Part shown: piece after piece, positions 10,601 through 20,874 of the stretch
Numbering within the stretch: the first letter of the stretch is position 1
Layout of the letters: every line of letters starts with the position of its first letter
NCBI RefSeq assembly: GCF_000018865.1
Contig: NC_010175.1
Coordinates: forward strand, 1,612,001-1,676,000
Direction: 5' to 3'
Length of the DNA stretch: 64,000 nucleotides
DNA from: Chloroflexus aurantiacus J-10-fl
GTDB taxonomy: Bacteria > Chloroflexota > Chloroflexia > Chloroflexales > Chloroflexaceae
Program-made: the position numbers and the translations under genes
Notes under the pieces: model-generated
The model's database searches: none
What the model was told of the DNA's origin: nothing
The model's input: the letters and a program-made list of their open reading frames with translations, nothing else

Positions 10601-10986
10601 AGGGTGAACCACTGCGCCCAATCAGCGAGCGGCGGATCAAACGCTCACCGTTGCGTGATGTGGCCGGCATGTTGCGCTCATACCAGTATGTCGCCTATGC
10701 CGCTCTATATGCCCATAATGGTGCAAGCAGAAGCGCTGAAGAGATCGAGCGACTTCAGCGCTGGGCTGATATGTGGAGTTTCTGGGTCTGTGCAGCCTTT
10801 CTTAATGGCTATCTGACCACAGCCGGCCATGAAGCATTCGTCCCCCAGGATCAGGCCGATCTCGAAGCCCTGCTCGAGACGTTTGTCGTCGAAAAAGCCG
10901 TCTACGAACTGGGTTACGAGATGAACAATCGCCCTGACTGGCTGCCGATCCCGATCAACGGCATCTTACGCCAGATTGAAGAATGA
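7624..10986 (+). CDS. treS: Trehalose synthase / maltokinase fusion
   Basis: A 1120-residue bifunctional protein. Residues about 15-550 are a GH13 trehalose synthase that isomerises trehalose and maltose: [20 protein letters not shown], nucleophile D215 in GMRLDAIPY, acid/base E257 in [11 protein letters not shown], and the third acidic residue in RNHDELTLE. From about 590 to the end is a maltokinase (Mak/Pep2) that phosphorylates maltose with [14 protein letters not shown] near its start, kinase-like [11 protein letters not shown] (H972) and MIIDFEGEP at the phosphate-transfer site. In many actinobacteria the two are separate or complexed proteins; fusion channels trehalose-derived maltose into maltose-1-phosphate for GlgE. 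GGGAG precedes the ATG. Confidence 0.95.
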   Translation: MNRVRPAKTPTLLADDPLWYKDAVIYELHVRAFCDSNGDGIGDFPGLTSKLDYLQDLGVTAIWLLPFYPSPLRDDGYDIADYTNIHPNYGTLADFKVFIREAHRRGLRVITELVCNHTSDQHPWFQRARRAKPGTSARNFYVWSDTPDRYKDARIIFKDFETSNWTWDPVAQAYYWHRFYSHQPDLNFENPAVQRAVFKAMEFWLDLGVDGMRLDAIPYLYEAEGTNCENLPETHAFLKRLRKHMDEKYQGRMFLAEANQWPEDAVAYFGDGDECHMAFHFPVMPRLFMSVHLENRYPIIDIMRQTPPIPDNCQWAIFLRNHDELTLEMVTDEERDYMYRVYARDPQARINLGIRRRLAPLLGNHRRKIELMNGLLFSLPGTPVIYYGDEIGMGDNIYLGDRNGVRTPMQWSGDRNAGFSRANPQQLYLPVITDPEYHYETVNVETQSANQHSLLWWTKRLIALRKRYAAFGRGTLEFLYPENRKVLCFLRKTEDQILLAVFNLSRFVQGVELDLSPYRGLMPVELFGQVEFPPIGDQPYFLTLGPHSFYWFTLTPQRIEGVRLPTPQPETELVEIPVDAIEWDAIFYDGRQARLERVLPDYLRYRRWFGAKTRKIKQVQVSEFARLDYAGGPAYLTLLQVTYVEGAPETYLLPMAYAEGERADQILADQRHMVIARLRVGRRPEAGILYDPLGERRFASALLELIIGRRRLRGEAGGELVGGTTRALRKLLGGSDGLEPSLMRGEQSNSSINFGGRLIMKLFRKIELGRNPDLELGRFLTEEVGFPHTPPVAGYIEYLRGKDEPLTLAIVQGYVQNEGDAFDYALDVVRRYYDTVLTRTDVVPPVVKASVAGMLAAAHQPPPALVEELIGGYLESARLLGQRTAEMHQALAKGSGPAMAPEPFSTLYQRSIYQSIRSLIGQTLQDLRKLLPSLPATVRPAAERVTQSEEALLARLQRITGDKIETVRIRIHGDYHLEQVLFTGKDYMIIDFEGEPLRPISERRIKRSPLRDVAGMLRSYQYVAYAALYAHNGASRSAEEIERLQRWADMWSFWVCAAFLNGYLTTAGHEAFVPQDQADLEALLETFVVEKAVYELGYEMNNRPDWLPIPINGILRQIEE

Positions 10987-11045
10987 TCGCTGCCGCCGAT
11001 GTTCCTGCACTACCATCGGCTTGAAGCACCATAAAGGAGGCTGCA

Positions 11046-13079
11046 ATGAGTGATACCGAAAAACCTCGCCGCACCCGCCGTAAACAGGTGGCGAATACTG
11101 ATGAGCCTTCCACGACAGTGACGGCCTCGACCACGGATGCACCAACCGCAACCATTGAGGAACCTTCGGCGGCTGCTCGTGCTATGATGACCAGTATCCT
11201 CAGCGAGGATGATATTTATCTGTTCAACCAGGGCACCCATTACCGCTTGTACGACAAATTTGGTGCTCAGCCGGTGGTGCTGGAAGGTGTACCGGGCACC
11301 TATTTTGCGGTTTGGGCACCAAATGCCGAGTATGTGGCCGTGATCGGCGACTGGAATAACTGGGACGCCGGTGCCAACCCGCTCCGGCAGCGCGGCTTTT
11401 CGGGTGTGTGGGAGGGATTTATCCCCCACGTCGGTAAAGGCATGCGCTACAAGTTCCACATCGCCTCGCGCTACTACGGCTATCGCGAAGACAAGACAGA
11501 TCCCTTCGGCACCTACTTCGAGGTCGCACCGCAGACGGCTGCCATTATCTGGGATCGCGATTACACCTGGTCGGATCAACAGTGGATGAGCGAACGGGGG
11601 CAGCGGCAGCGCCTCGATGCGCCGATCTCCATCTACGAAGTGCATTTGGGATCGTGGCGGCGCAAACCGGAAGAGGATAACCGTCCGCTCAATTACCGTG
11701 AACTGGCCCACGAGCTGGTCGAGCATGTGAAAGATTGTGGCTTTACCCACGTTGAGCTGTTACCGGTCACCGAGCATCCCTTCTACGGTTCCTGGGGGTA
11801 TCAATCGACGGGTATGTTCGCGCCGACCAGCCGGTACGGAACGCCGCAAGACTTCATGTATTTTGTGGATTATCTGCATCAAAACGGGATTGGGGTGATC
11901 CTCGATTGGGTGCCCAGCCACTTCCCGACCGACGGTCATGGGCTGGCCTACTTCGATGGTACCCATCTCTACGAACACGCCGATCCGCGTAAAGGCTACC
12001 ATCCCGACTGGGGAAGCTATATTTACAACTATGGTCGGAACGAGGTACGAAGCTTCCTGATCAGCTCGGCGCTCTGCTGGCTGGATAAGTTTCACATTGA
12101 CGGGATACGGGTTGATGCGGTTGCGAGCATGCTCTATCTCGACTATTCGCGCCGAGCCGGCGAGTGGATTCCCAACGAATACGGTGGGAACGAAAATCTG
12201 GAGGCGATTAGCTTCCTGCGCGAATTGAACACCCAGATTTACAAGTACTACCCTGATGTGCAGACAATTGCCGAGGAGAGCACAGCCTGGCCGATGGTAT
12301 CGCGACCGGTCTACGTTGGTGGATTGGGCTTCGGCTTCAAGTGGGACATGGGCTGGATGCACGATACCCTGCAGTATTTCCGGCGCGATCCGATCTACCG
12401 GCGCTTTCATCACAACGAATTGACCTTCCGTGGCCTCTACATGTTCAGCGAGAACTACGTGCTACCACTCTCGCACGATGAGGTCGTTCACGGCAAAGGG
12501 TCACTGCTCGACAAGATGGCCGGCGATGTCTGGCAAAAGTTTGCCAACCTGCGCCTGCTCTACAGCTATATGTTTGCTCAACCCGGTAAAAAACTGCTCT
12601 TCATGGGTGGTGAATTCGGACAGTGGCGCGAATGGTCACACGACACCAGCCTGGACTGGCACTTACTGATGTTTCCCTCCCATCAGGGCGTACAACGATT
12701 GATTGGCGATCTTAACCGTCTCTACCGTACTGAGCCGGCCTTGCACGAACTGGACTGTGATCCACGTGGGTTTGAGTGGATCGATGCCAATGATGCCGAT
12801 GCCAGCGTCTACAGCTTTCTGCGCAAGAGCCGCTACGGCGAGCAAATTCTGATCGTGATCAATGCCACGCCGGTCGTGCGTGAGGATTACCGAATTGGGG
12901 TACCGGTGGGTGGCTGGTGGCGTGAATTGTTTAACAGCGACTCGGAGTATTATTGGGGAAGTGGGCAAGGCAATGCCGGCGGCGTGATGGCCGAAGCAAT
13001 TCCAACCCATGGCCGGGATTTTTCGTTGCGACTGCGCCTGCCGCCCCTGGGTGCGCTCTTCCTGAAACCTGCCGGCTAA
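11046..13079 (+). CDS. glgB: 1,4-alpha-glucan branching enzyme
   Basis: A 677-residue GH13 branching enzyme (EC 2.4.1.18) that introduces alpha-1,6 branches in the cytosolic glucan. A polar N-terminal tail of about 50 residues, rich in Thr and Ala, precedes a CBM48-like domain ([20 protein letters not shown]). The barrel has [33 protein letters not shown], nucleophile D357 in [17 protein letters not shown], the catalytic Glu in AEESTAWP (E410 or E411) and [13 protein letters not shown]. All landmarks of GlgB are present and the length is normal. AAAGGAGG is an optimal ribosome-binding site. It lies 59 bp after treS-mak and 267 bp before treZ. Confidence 0.96.
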   Translation: MSDTEKPRRTRRKQVANTDEPSTTVTASTTDAPTATIEEPSAAARAMMTSILSEDDIYLFNQGTHYRLYDKFGAQPVVLEGVPGTYFAVWAPNAEYVAVIGDWNNWDAGANPLRQRGFSGVWEGFIPHVGKGMRYKFHIASRYYGYREDKTDPFGTYFEVAPQTAAIIWDRDYTWSDQQWMSERGQRQRLDAPISIYEVHLGSWRRKPEEDNRPLNYRELAHELVEHVKDCGFTHVELLPVTEHPFYGSWGYQSTGMFAPTSRYGTPQDFMYFVDYLHQNGIGVILDWVPSHFPTDGHGLAYFDGTHLYEHADPRKGYHPDWGSYIYNYGRNEVRSFLISSALCWLDKFHIDGIRVDAVASMLYLDYSRRAGEWIPNEYGGNENLEAISFLRELNTQIYKYYPDVQTIAEESTAWPMVSRPVYVGGLGFGFKWDMGWMHDTLQYFRRDPIYRRFHHNELTFRGLYMFSENYVLPLSHDEVVHGKGSLLDKMAGDVWQKFANLRLLYSYMFAQPGKKLLFMGGEFGQWREWSHDTSLDWHLLMFPSHQGVQRLIGDLNRLYRTEPALHELDCDPRGFEWIDANDADASVYSFLRKSRYGEQILIVINATPVVREDYRIGVPVGGWWRELFNSDSEYYWGSGQGNAGGVMAEAIPTHGRDFSLRLRLPPLGALFLKPAG

Positions 13080-13151
13080 GTGCTGCCACTGCAAGACGCA
13101 CGTTTAGCGTGCTTCCATTTCGTACCTGCCGATTGTTCGTACTACACTTGA

Positions 13152-13185
13152 CCGGGAGTGACTTGCCGACGTGAGTTACTCCCGG
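13152..13185 (+). terminator. Hairpin between glgB and treZ
   Basis: CCGGGAGTGACT pairs with AGTTACTCCCGG across a 10-nt loop, 11 of 12 positions paired. No T-run follows, so it may attenuate, terminate weakly or stabilise mRNA rather than act as a classical intrinsic terminator. The surrounding 267-bp gap (13080-13346) holds nothing else recognised. Confidence 0.45.
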
Positions 13186-13346
13186 CTACAGCAGCGACCC
13201 CGTTGCTGCGTTCGTCGCAACAGCATTGCTTCCTGCCATCCCTGGCTGACCGTACATCCCGTTCTCAACGAAACTGCACTTCGTACCAGGACAGCATGGT
13301 ATACGACACAGACAGGTTTTCTGCCTGTATATCAAGAGGGCTAGCG

Positions 13347-15125
13347 ATGTTTGATCTTCCTCTCCCTGGCGCAATCTATCGCGCCGATGGTACAACTGCT
13401 TTCACCTTATGGGCACCGACTGCAAACCGGGTCGAACTGATGTTACTCGACCCCACACCGCAGACGATAGCGATGCAACCGATTGGCTATGGCTGCTGGC
13501 ATGTGGTTACCACGGCAGCACCGGGCAGTCGCTACCGCTATCGCCTTGACGGCAACCGCGAGCGACCCGATCCGGCTTCACGTTGCCAGCCTGAAGGAGT
13601 GCATGGCCCGTCCGCCGTTGTCGATCACGCTTTTGCCTGGACTGACACGGCATGGCGGGGTGTACCGCTCTCCGACCTGGTCATTTACGAACTCCACGTT
13701 GGTACATTTACCCCGGAGGGAACGTTTGAGGCGATTATTCCTCACTTGCCACTCCTGCGTGATTTGGGGATCACGGCCATTGAGCTAATGCCGGTGGCAC
13801 ATTTTCCCGGTGTCCGCAACTGGGGGTACGACGGCGTGTACCTCTACGCACCGCATACCGCCTACGGTGGGGTGACCGGTTTGAAACGGCTGGTCGACGC
13901 CGCTCACGCGCATGGCATAGCCGTCCTGCTCGATGTGGTCTACAACCACTTTGGCCCGGAAGGGAATTATTTGTGGGATATTGCCCCTCCGGCCTTCACC
14001 AATCGCTACCAGACACCGTGGGGTGCTGCAATCAACTACGATGGCCCGGAGAGCGATCTGGTGCGCTGGCTGATCATCGAAAATGCGCTGGAGTGGCTCC
14101 GCGAATATCACATCGACGGCCTGCGCCTCGATGCGACGCACGCAATCTTCGATGTATCGCCGTACCACGTCCTCGAAGAACTGGCGGATCGGGTACAGGC
14201 GCAGGCAATCCGTCTGGGCCGACCGGCGTATCTCTTCGCCGAGCATCCGCTCAACGATCCGCGTTTTGCCCGCCCCAAGGTATTGGGAGGTTATGGGTTA
14301 AGCGGTGTCTGGTCGGATGATTTTCACCATGCGCTGCATACGTTGTTAACAGGAGAGCAGCGTGGGTACTACGAAGGCTTCGGCAGCATCGAGCAGATGG
14401 CAACTGCGCTCGAACGAAGCTTTGTCTTCGCCGGGGAATACTCGCCGCATGCCCGCCGCCGTTTTGGGCGTGACCCGTCTGATCTGGCAGTCGAGCAGTT
14501 CGTGGTCTTTGCCCAAAACCACGATCAGGTCGGCAATCGCGCATTGGGTGACCGGCTGGGGGCAACACTGAGTGAAGCGCAAATGCGACTGGTCGCGGCA
14601 ACTGTGCTACTCAGCCCGTATACACCGTTGATCTTCATGGGTGAAGAGTACAACGAACCGGCACCGTTCCAGTATTTTACCGACCACAGCGATCCGGCAC
14701 TTATCGAGGGGGTACGCGAGGGGCGCAAGCGCGAATTTGCATATTTTCTCAGTCCGGGGCAGGAGGTACCCGATCCCCAAGACCCGGCCACCTTCACCCG
14801 CTCGAAACTCAACCATGCGCTACGCACCGTTGGCCGCCACGCCGCGCATCAGGCATTCTACCGGGAACTATTGTCACTCCGCCGCGCTCTACCCGGCCTG
14901 CGCCAACGACCGCGAACCCGCATCGTTGATCGGGTAATTGTTGTAGAATGGCCCTCAATCAGGTTACTGCTCAATTTTGGGGCTGAACCGGCCCGAATTA
15001 CATTGACTGCTGATTCCTGGCGCATCCGCATGGATAGTGCCGATCCGCCATCGGCAACCTTCACCAATGGATGGGTAACCTGTGTTGGTCACAGTGCTGT
15101 CTTACTCACAGCAGAAGCGTCATAA
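13347..15125 (+). CDS. treZ: Malto-oligosyltrehalose trehalohydrolase
   Basis: A 592-residue TreZ (GH13 subfamily 10), which releases free trehalose from maltooligosyl-trehalose made by TreY. An N-terminal CBM48-like domain (TTAFTLWAPTANRVELMLL) is followed by the barrel: DLVIYELHVGTFTPEGTFE, GVRNWGYDGVYLYAPH, nucleophile D262 in GLRLDATHAIFD, acid/base E299 in LFAEHPLNDPR and FAQNHDQVGNRALGDRL. An upstream in-frame start at 13158 would add 63 residues of unlikely composition; the ATG at 13347 has GAGGG upstream and places the conserved domain at the N-terminus. Together with treY, 2.5 kb downstream, it gives a starch-to-trehalose route beside the TreS route. Confidence 0.95.
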   Translation: MFDLPLPGAIYRADGTTAFTLWAPTANRVELMLLDPTPQTIAMQPIGYGCWHVVTTAAPGSRYRYRLDGNRERPDPASRCQPEGVHGPSAVVDHAFAWTDTAWRGVPLSDLVIYELHVGTFTPEGTFEAIIPHLPLLRDLGITAIELMPVAHFPGVRNWGYDGVYLYAPHTAYGGVTGLKRLVDAAHAHGIAVLLDVVYNHFGPEGNYLWDIAPPAFTNRYQTPWGAAINYDGPESDLVRWLIIENALEWLREYHIDGLRLDATHAIFDVSPYHVLEELADRVQAQAIRLGRPAYLFAEHPLNDPRFARPKVLGGYGLSGVWSDDFHHALHTLLTGEQRGYYEGFGSIEQMATALERSFVFAGEYSPHARRRFGRDPSDLAVEQFVVFAQNHDQVGNRALGDRLGATLSEAQMRLVAATVLLSPYTPLIFMGEEYNEPAPFQYFTDHSDPALIEGVREGRKREFAYFLSPGQEVPDPQDPATFTRSKLNHALRTVGRHAAHQAFYRELLSLRRALPGLRQRPRTRIVDRVIVVEWPSIRLLLNFGAEPARITLTADSWRIRMDSADPPSATFTNGWVTCVGHSAVLLTAEAS

Positions 15126-15155
15126 CCGTTTACGAGTATTCTGGGAGCGTGCATC

Positions 15156-17594
15156 ATGGCCGAGCGGCTGATTTGTATTCACGGCCACTTTTATCAACCA
15201 CCACGCGAAAACCCGTGGCTTGAAGCAATCGAACAGCAAGACTCGGCGTATCCATACCACGACTGGAATGAGCGGATTACTGCCGAGTGCTATGAACAAA
15301 ACGCCGCTTCACGGATTCTGGACAGCCAAAACCAGATTGTTCAGATTGTCAACAACTACAGCCGGATCAGCTTCAACTTTGGGCCAACCCTGCTGACCTG
15401 GCTGGCCGATCACGCCCCGCAGGTGTATCAGGCTATCCTGGATGCCGATCAAGAGAGCCAGCGCTATTTCGGGGCCGGTTCAGCAATGGCCCAGTGCTAC
15501 AACCACCTGATTATGCCACTGGCGGCCCGCCGTGATAAGGTGACGCAGGTCATCTGGGGGATTCAGGATTTCAAGTACCGGTTTGGCCGTGACCCGGAAG
15601 GGATGTGGTTACCGGAAACCGCCGTTGATCTTGAAACCCTCGATATTATGGCTACGCACGGGATTCGCTTTACCATACTGGCCCCAACCCAGGTCAGCCA
15701 TGTGCGCAAAATCGGCGAAATGATCTGGCACGATGTCAGCGGTGGGCGGATCGATCCCACCCAGCCGTATCTGGTCAAACTACCGGAAGGACGGTCAATC
15801 ACGGTCTTCTTCTACGACGGCCCGGTGGCCCGTGCCGTTGCCTTCGAGCGCCTGCTGAGTAGCGGTGTGGGTTTTGCCAACCGTCTGGCCAGTATCTTCA
15901 ACGATCAGCGTCCGTGGCCGCAATTAGCCCATATCGCCACCGACGGCGAAACATATGGGCATCATCACCGCCATGGTGATATGGCGCTGGCCTATGCGTT
16001 ACATTACATCGAGAAAACCGGGCTGGCGCAGTTGACGAATTACGCCGCCTACTTGCAGCGCTATCGGCCAACCCACGAAGTGCAGATCATCGAGCGAACG
16101 TCGTGGAGCTGTGCGCATGGGGTCGGGCGCTGGATGAGCGATTGTGGTTGTAATACCGGTGGCAATCCGGGCTGGAATCAGGCCTGGCGTGCTCCCTTAC
16201 GCGCTGCCCTCGATTGGCTCCGCGACACGATTGCCCCTCGCTTCGAGGGGTACGCCCGTCGCTTACTCGTCGATCCATGGGCTGCCCGCGATGACTACAT
16301 CAGCGTCATTTTGAATCGTTCCCCGGAGAACATTGCCGCCTTCATTGGCCGTCACGGTCGTGGCCGGCTCGATGAGGGTCAGCGGATCGCGGTGCTGAAG
16401 CTGATGGAATTGCAGCGCCACTTGATGCTCATGTATACCTCGTGTGGCTGGTTCTTCGACGATCTGAGCGGGATTGAGACCATTCAGGTCATGATGTACG
16501 CCGGACGGGCACTGCAACTGGCGCACGATCTGTTTGGCGAGGATTTCGAGGCAGAATTTCTTGATCGCCTGGCGCAGGCGCGGAGCAATCTACCGGCCCG
16601 TGGCAATGGTCGCGATCTCTACGAACGCCATGTACGCCCGGCAATGGTCGACCTGCGTAAAGTGGGCGCTCACTACGCCATGAAGACCCTCTTCAACGGT
16701 GTAGGTGAGCGTGAACAAATCTACGCCTACACAGTTGACCGTGAAGATTACCATCTGTTGCTCGCCGGTAAAGCCCGCCTGGCCCTGGGACGGATTCACA
16801 TTCAGTCGACGATCACCGGTGAATCGACCCGCCTGAGCTTTGGCGTACTGCATCTCGGCGATCACAACATTTCGGGTGGCGTCCGGGCGTACCAGGGCGA
16901 ACAGTCATACCGACAACTGATTGAAGAGTTAAGCGAACTCTTTCTGCGGGCGGATATTCCGGGTGTGATCCGCATGGTTGATCGGAATTTCGGTCAGGAA
17001 CAGTATTCGCTCAAGCTGCTCTTCGGTGATGAGCAGCGCCAGATTCTGCATCGCATCCTCACCTCAAGTCTGGCCGAGGCGGAAGCTGCGTATCGTCAAA
17101 TCTACGAAAACCATGCCCCACTCATGCGGTTTCTTGCCAGTATAGGTATGCCGGTGCCGCGTGAATTTCAGATCGCCGCCGAATTTGCCATCAATACCGA
17201 ACTACGCCGCCTGTTCGAGGCTGAGCCGCTCGATTTTGATCGGATCAATAGCCTGTTACGAGAAGCCCAACGGTCGGGCGTTACCCTCGATAGCGACGGA
17301 CTGAGTTACGCGCTATCGCGGACAATCCGCTCAATCAGCGAGCAATTCCAGTTAACGCCAGAAGACCGTGGATTGTTGACGCAGCTCGATGCCGCCGTTG
17401 GCCTGGCCCGCAACCTGCCTTTCGAGGTTGATGTCTGGCATACGCAAAATGTCTACTACGAGTTGTTGCAAACTGTGTATCCGCAAATGAACATTGAAGC
17501 AGGTGAAGGCTATGCTGATGCCCATGCGTGGTTACGCCTCTTTCGATCATTGGGTGTCAAGTTACGCTTTCGCCTGCCACCAGGAGAGCCATGA
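15156..17594 (+). CDS. GH57 glycoside hydrolase with DUF3536 C-terminus
   Basis: An 812-residue cytosolic GH57 protein. The family motifs are in order: HGHFYQPPRENPW at the N-terminus, FGPTLLTWL, the catalytic nucleophile E154 in GMWLPETAVD, and the acid D263 in ATDGETYGHHHRHGD. The region from about 300 to 800 matches the DUF3536 extension seen in large GH57 proteins of glycan-metabolising bacteria. Members act on alpha-glucans (amylase, 4-alpha-glucanotransferase, branching or amylopullulanase activities); the specific reaction cannot be assigned. Its place between treZ and treY, overlapping treY by 4 bp, suggests it trims or rearranges glucan chains for TreY. GGGAG precedes the ATG. Confidence 0.88.
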   Translation: MAERLICIHGHFYQPPRENPWLEAIEQQDSAYPYHDWNERITAECYEQNAASRILDSQNQIVQIVNNYSRISFNFGPTLLTWLADHAPQVYQAILDADQESQRYFGAGSAMAQCYNHLIMPLAARRDKVTQVIWGIQDFKYRFGRDPEGMWLPETAVDLETLDIMATHGIRFTILAPTQVSHVRKIGEMIWHDVSGGRIDPTQPYLVKLPEGRSITVFFYDGPVARAVAFERLLSSGVGFANRLASIFNDQRPWPQLAHIATDGETYGHHHRHGDMALAYALHYIEKTGLAQLTNYAAYLQRYRPTHEVQIIERTSWSCAHGVGRWMSDCGCNTGGNPGWNQAWRAPLRAALDWLRDTIAPRFEGYARRLLVDPWAARDDYISVILNRSPENIAAFIGRHGRGRLDEGQRIAVLKLMELQRHLMLMYTSCGWFFDDLSGIETIQVMMYAGRALQLAHDLFGEDFEAEFLDRLAQARSNLPARGNGRDLYERHVRPAMVDLRKVGAHYAMKTLFNGVGEREQIYAYTVDREDYHLLLAGKARLALGRIHIQSTITGESTRLSFGVLHLGDHNISGGVRAYQGEQSYRQLIEELSELFLRADIPGVIRMVDRNFGQEQYSLKLLFGDEQRQILHRILTSSLAEAEAAYRQIYENHAPLMRFLASIGMPVPREFQIAAEFAINTELRRLFEAEPLDFDRINSLLREAQRSGVTLDSDGLSYALSRTIRSISEQFQLTPEDRGLLTQLDAAVGLARNLPFEVDVWHTQNVYYELLQTVYPQMNIEAGEGYADAHAWLRLFRSLGVKLRFRLPPGEP

Positions 17595-20548
17595 TTGATG
17601 TAGAACTGCGTGTTCCGCGTGCAACCTATCGCCTACAGTTGAATGCCGACCTGACCTTTGCCGACGTTGCTCGCTACGTCCCCTACTTCGTTGAGCTTGG
17701 GATTAGTGATCTCTACTTCTCCCCCATTCTAACCCCTCGCGCCGGGAGTCGTCACGGCTACGATATTACCGATCACACCCATCTGAACCCCGAACTAGGA
17801 GGTGAAGAGGGGTTTGCCCATCTCGCAACCGTGTTACGCGAACACCACCTGGGGCTGATTCTCGATGTTGTCCCCAACCATATGGGAATTGGCGATCCGC
17901 GCAACACCTGGTGGCGCGATGTGCTCGAAAACGGGCCGAGTTCGATCTACGCACCGTACTTCGATATCGACTGGGACCCGGTGCCACCCGAATTGCAGGG
18001 GAAAGTGTTATTACCGGTGCTGGGTGACCAATACGGCGTCATCCTGGAGCGGGGCGAGCTACGGTTGTCCTACGACAATGACGGCGGTTTCAGCCTCAAC
18101 TACTGGGAGCATCGCTTCCCGCTCAATCCGCGGAGCTATGCCGACATTCTCACCCACCGCCTCGATGAGCTGCTGAATGAATTGGGCGCAGATCATCCCG
18201 ACGCCATCGAATTGCAGAGCATTATCACTGCCATCGGTTACTTACCGTCTCGCCACGAAACCACGCCTGATCGGGTGATCGAGCGCAACCGCGAAAAAGA
18301 GGTGGTCAAGCGCCGGATTGCAACACTGATCGAAGCCAGCGAACCGGTGCGCCGCATGGTCGAACGGGCCTTGGCCGACTACAACGGCGTGCCCGGCGAT
18401 CCGCGTAGTTTCGACCTGCTTGATGCCTTGATTGCCCGCCAATCGTACCGCCTGGCGTTCTGGCGGGTCGCCACCGAGGAGATCAACTATCGTCGCTTCT
18501 TCGATATCAACGACCTGGCAGCAATTCGGGTTGAACTACCCGAAGTATTGCAGGCCACGCATGATCTGGTGTTACGTTTGTTGGCTGAAGGAATTGCTAC
18601 CGGCGTTCGGATTGATCACCCCGATGGACTGTGGCAGCCAGCAGCCTACTTTCGCCAATTGCAAGAGAGTTATCTGCGCTACCGGGCCGCATTCCACTTC
18701 GGTGGGAGTGCTCCCCCTGATCTCGACGACCAAATCCGTCAGCGCCTGACCCAGGCCGAACGTGGCGAGCGCTCCTGGCCCCTCTACATTGTTGCCGAGA
18801 AGATTCTCAGCCACGGCGAACCATTACCTGCCGATTGGGCCGTGGCCGGTACAACCGGCTACGACTTTCTCAACCAGATCGGTGGCGTATTGATTGACCG
18901 CAGCAGTCAACGGGTGTTCAACCGTCTGTACACCCAGTTCACCGGCCCCCAACCCACCTTCGCCAACCTGGTCAACAGCAAAAAGAAGGAGATCATGCTG
19001 GTCTCACTGGCCAGTGAGGTCAATACCCTGAGCCATCTCCTCGACCGGTTGAGCGAGCATACCCGCCGCTATCGCGATTTTACCCTCAACAGCCTGACCT
19101 TCGCGATTCGCGAGGTGATTGCGGCGATGCCCGTCTACCGCACATATATCAGCCTGGATGGCGTTGTCAGCGAGCGTGACGAACAGGCGATTCGCTACGC
19201 AGTGCGTGAAGCCAAACGACGCAATCCGCGCACGGCTGCCCAGATTTTCGACTTTCTGGAAGAGACGTTGCTCTTGCGCAATCTCCACCATTTTGCCCCC
19301 GAAGCGCATGCCGAGGTCCTGCGTTTCGTGATGAAGTTTCAGCAGTTAAGCGGGCCGGTGATGGCGAAAGGGGTTGAAGACACCGCATTCTACGTCTACA
19401 ACCGGCTGGTAGCCCTGAATGAAGTTGGTGGGCATCCCGAACTCTTCGGGTGTGAGGTGACCGACCTGCATCAGGCAGCTCAGGAACGGCAACAGCAGTG
19501 GCCGCACAGTATGGTGACGACATCAACCCACGACACCAAACGCAGCGAAGATGTGCGCGCTCGCCTGAGTGTTCTCAGCGAGTTACCCGATGAGTGGCGA
19601 CAGCACGTGGGACGCTGGAGTCGCTTCAATGCCGCGAAGCGCAGCACCATTGAAGGTAGCCAGGCACCAACCCGAAATGACGAGTACCTGCTCTATCAGA
19701 CACTGGTTGGTGCCTGGGAGGGGATGGAACATCTGGACAGTTTCACCGAACGGATGGTTGCCTACATGGAAAAGGCAACCCGTGAAGCGAAGGTCAACAC
19801 GAGCTGGATCAATCCGAACCCAGAGTATGATGCAGCGATACAACGGTTTGTGACCGGTATCCTTGATCCACGTCGCTCACGGCGATTTCTGGAAAGTCTC
19901 GACAGCTTTGCCCGGCGTATCGCCTTTTTCGGTCGTTTCAACAGTCTGACCCAAACCCTCGTGCGCCTGACGACAGTCGGTGTTCCTGATCTGTATCAGG
20001 GTTGCGAACTGTGGGATTTCAGCCTGGTTGATCCCGACAATCGACGACCGGTGGACTTTGCCCGGCGGGCAGCGCTGCTGGCCGCCATCCGTCGGCAACG
20101 CGAGCAGGACGGTACAGCGGCGCTGGCTGCCGATTTACTGGCCACAGCCGCTGATGGACGGATCAAACTGTACACGATTGCGACAACGCTAGAGTTTCGC
20201 CGTGCCCGTCCCGAACTCTTTGCCTATGGCGAGTATGTACCCCTGTACGCCGAAGGGCCGGCAGCCGGACATGTCATCGCCTTTGCCCGTCGCCATCCAA
20301 CTGCCGGCGAAGCGGTGACTGTCGCACCCCGGCTGACCGCTCGCCTGAGTGGTGGACAGGAAGTGCCACCGCTTGACGACCTCTGGGGAGAGACATGGCT
20401 CCCGTTACCCGACATCCTACCGGGAACACGTTACCGCAACCTGTTCACCGACGAATGCCTGACCGTCGTCGAACACCAGGCTGGTGCCGGCCTGGCAATG
20501 GCCGAGGTGCTTGGTCACTGGCCGATAGCGCTACTGGTGCGCGAGTAA
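17591..20548 (+). CDS. treY: Malto-oligosyltrehalose synthase
   Basis: A 985-residue TreY (GH13 subfamily 26), which converts the reducing-end alpha-1,4 bond of maltodextrins into the alpha,alpha-1,1 bond of a trehalose end group. Landmarks are RATYRLQLNADLTFADVARY, YFSPILTPRAGSRHGYDITD, VPNHMGIGDPRNTWW, nucleophile D342 in GVRIDHPDGLW, acid/base E403 in IVAEKILSHGE, AGTTGYDFLNQ and STHDTKRSEDVRARL. The ATG at 17591 overlaps the stop of the GH57 gene as ATGA and has GGAG upstream, indicating translational coupling; a longer in-frame extension into the GH57 gene is rejected. It is the last gene before a strong hairpin. Confidence 0.95.
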   Translation: MIDVELRVPRATYRLQLNADLTFADVARYVPYFVELGISDLYFSPILTPRAGSRHGYDITDHTHLNPELGGEEGFAHLATVLREHHLGLILDVVPNHMGIGDPRNTWWRDVLENGPSSIYAPYFDIDWDPVPPELQGKVLLPVLGDQYGVILERGELRLSYDNDGGFSLNYWEHRFPLNPRSYADILTHRLDELLNELGADHPDAIELQSIITAIGYLPSRHETTPDRVIERNREKEVVKRRIATLIEASEPVRRMVERALADYNGVPGDPRSFDLLDALIARQSYRLAFWRVATEEINYRRFFDINDLAAIRVELPEVLQATHDLVLRLLAEGIATGVRIDHPDGLWQPAAYFRQLQESYLRYRAAFHFGGSAPPDLDDQIRQRLTQAERGERSWPLYIVAEKILSHGEPLPADWAVAGTTGYDFLNQIGGVLIDRSSQRVFNRLYTQFTGPQPTFANLVNSKKKEIMLVSLASEVNTLSHLLDRLSEHTRRYRDFTLNSLTFAIREVIAAMPVYRTYISLDGVVSERDEQAIRYAVREAKRRNPRTAAQIFDFLEETLLLRNLHHFAPEAHAEVLRFVMKFQQLSGPVMAKGVEDTAFYVYNRLVALNEVGGHPELFGCEVTDLHQAAQERQQQWPHSMVTTSTHDTKRSEDVRARLSVLSELPDEWRQHVGRWSRFNAAKRSTIEGSQAPTRNDEYLLYQTLVGAWEGMEHLDSFTERMVAYMEKATREAKVNTSWINPNPEYDAAIQRFVTGILDPRRSRRFLESLDSFARRIAFFGRFNSLTQTLVRLTTVGVPDLYQGCELWDFSLVDPDNRRPVDFARRAALLAAIRRQREQDGTAALAADLLATAADGRIKLYTIATTLEFRRARPELFAYGEYVPLYAEGPAAGHVIAFARRHPTAGEAVTVAPRLTARLSGGQEVPPLDDLWGETWLPLPDILPGTRYRNLFTDECLTVVEHQAGAGLAMAEVLGHWPIALLVRE

Positions 20549-20586
20549 GGATGGTTCGCCAGACGTTCAGACTGCCAGGAAAGTGC

Positions 20587-20624
20587 CGGGATGGCGGATA
20601 ACACCCCTATCCACCATCCCGTTT
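20587..20624 (+). terminator. Intrinsic-type terminator after treY
   Basis: CGGGATGG-C-GGATA pairs with TATCC-A-CCATCCCG across a 7-nt loop, a 14-position stem with one internal mismatch, followed by TTT. It lies 39 bp past the treY stop and should end the glycan-cluster transcript. The rest of the 326-bp gap to the next gene shows no gene. Confidence 0.7.
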
Positions 20625-20874
20625 CCAGCCAGCACCATGTCTGCTCCAGAAGGCACCGCTACGGGGGAAGGCATATCCCATCCGGTATCAACAAAAGCAC
20701 GGTACGCTACCAGACATCACCCTGACAACGCACCAGAGCGCGGATGCGTTAAACCGGTGCGTTTGTACCGGCAACGATCCATCAGCGGCTTGCCGGTGTA
20801 TCGGCCACGAGCATGCCCTAAGCGATAGATGTCTTTGTGCGAGAGGTGGTATAGAATGCTCTCCGCCACAAACC

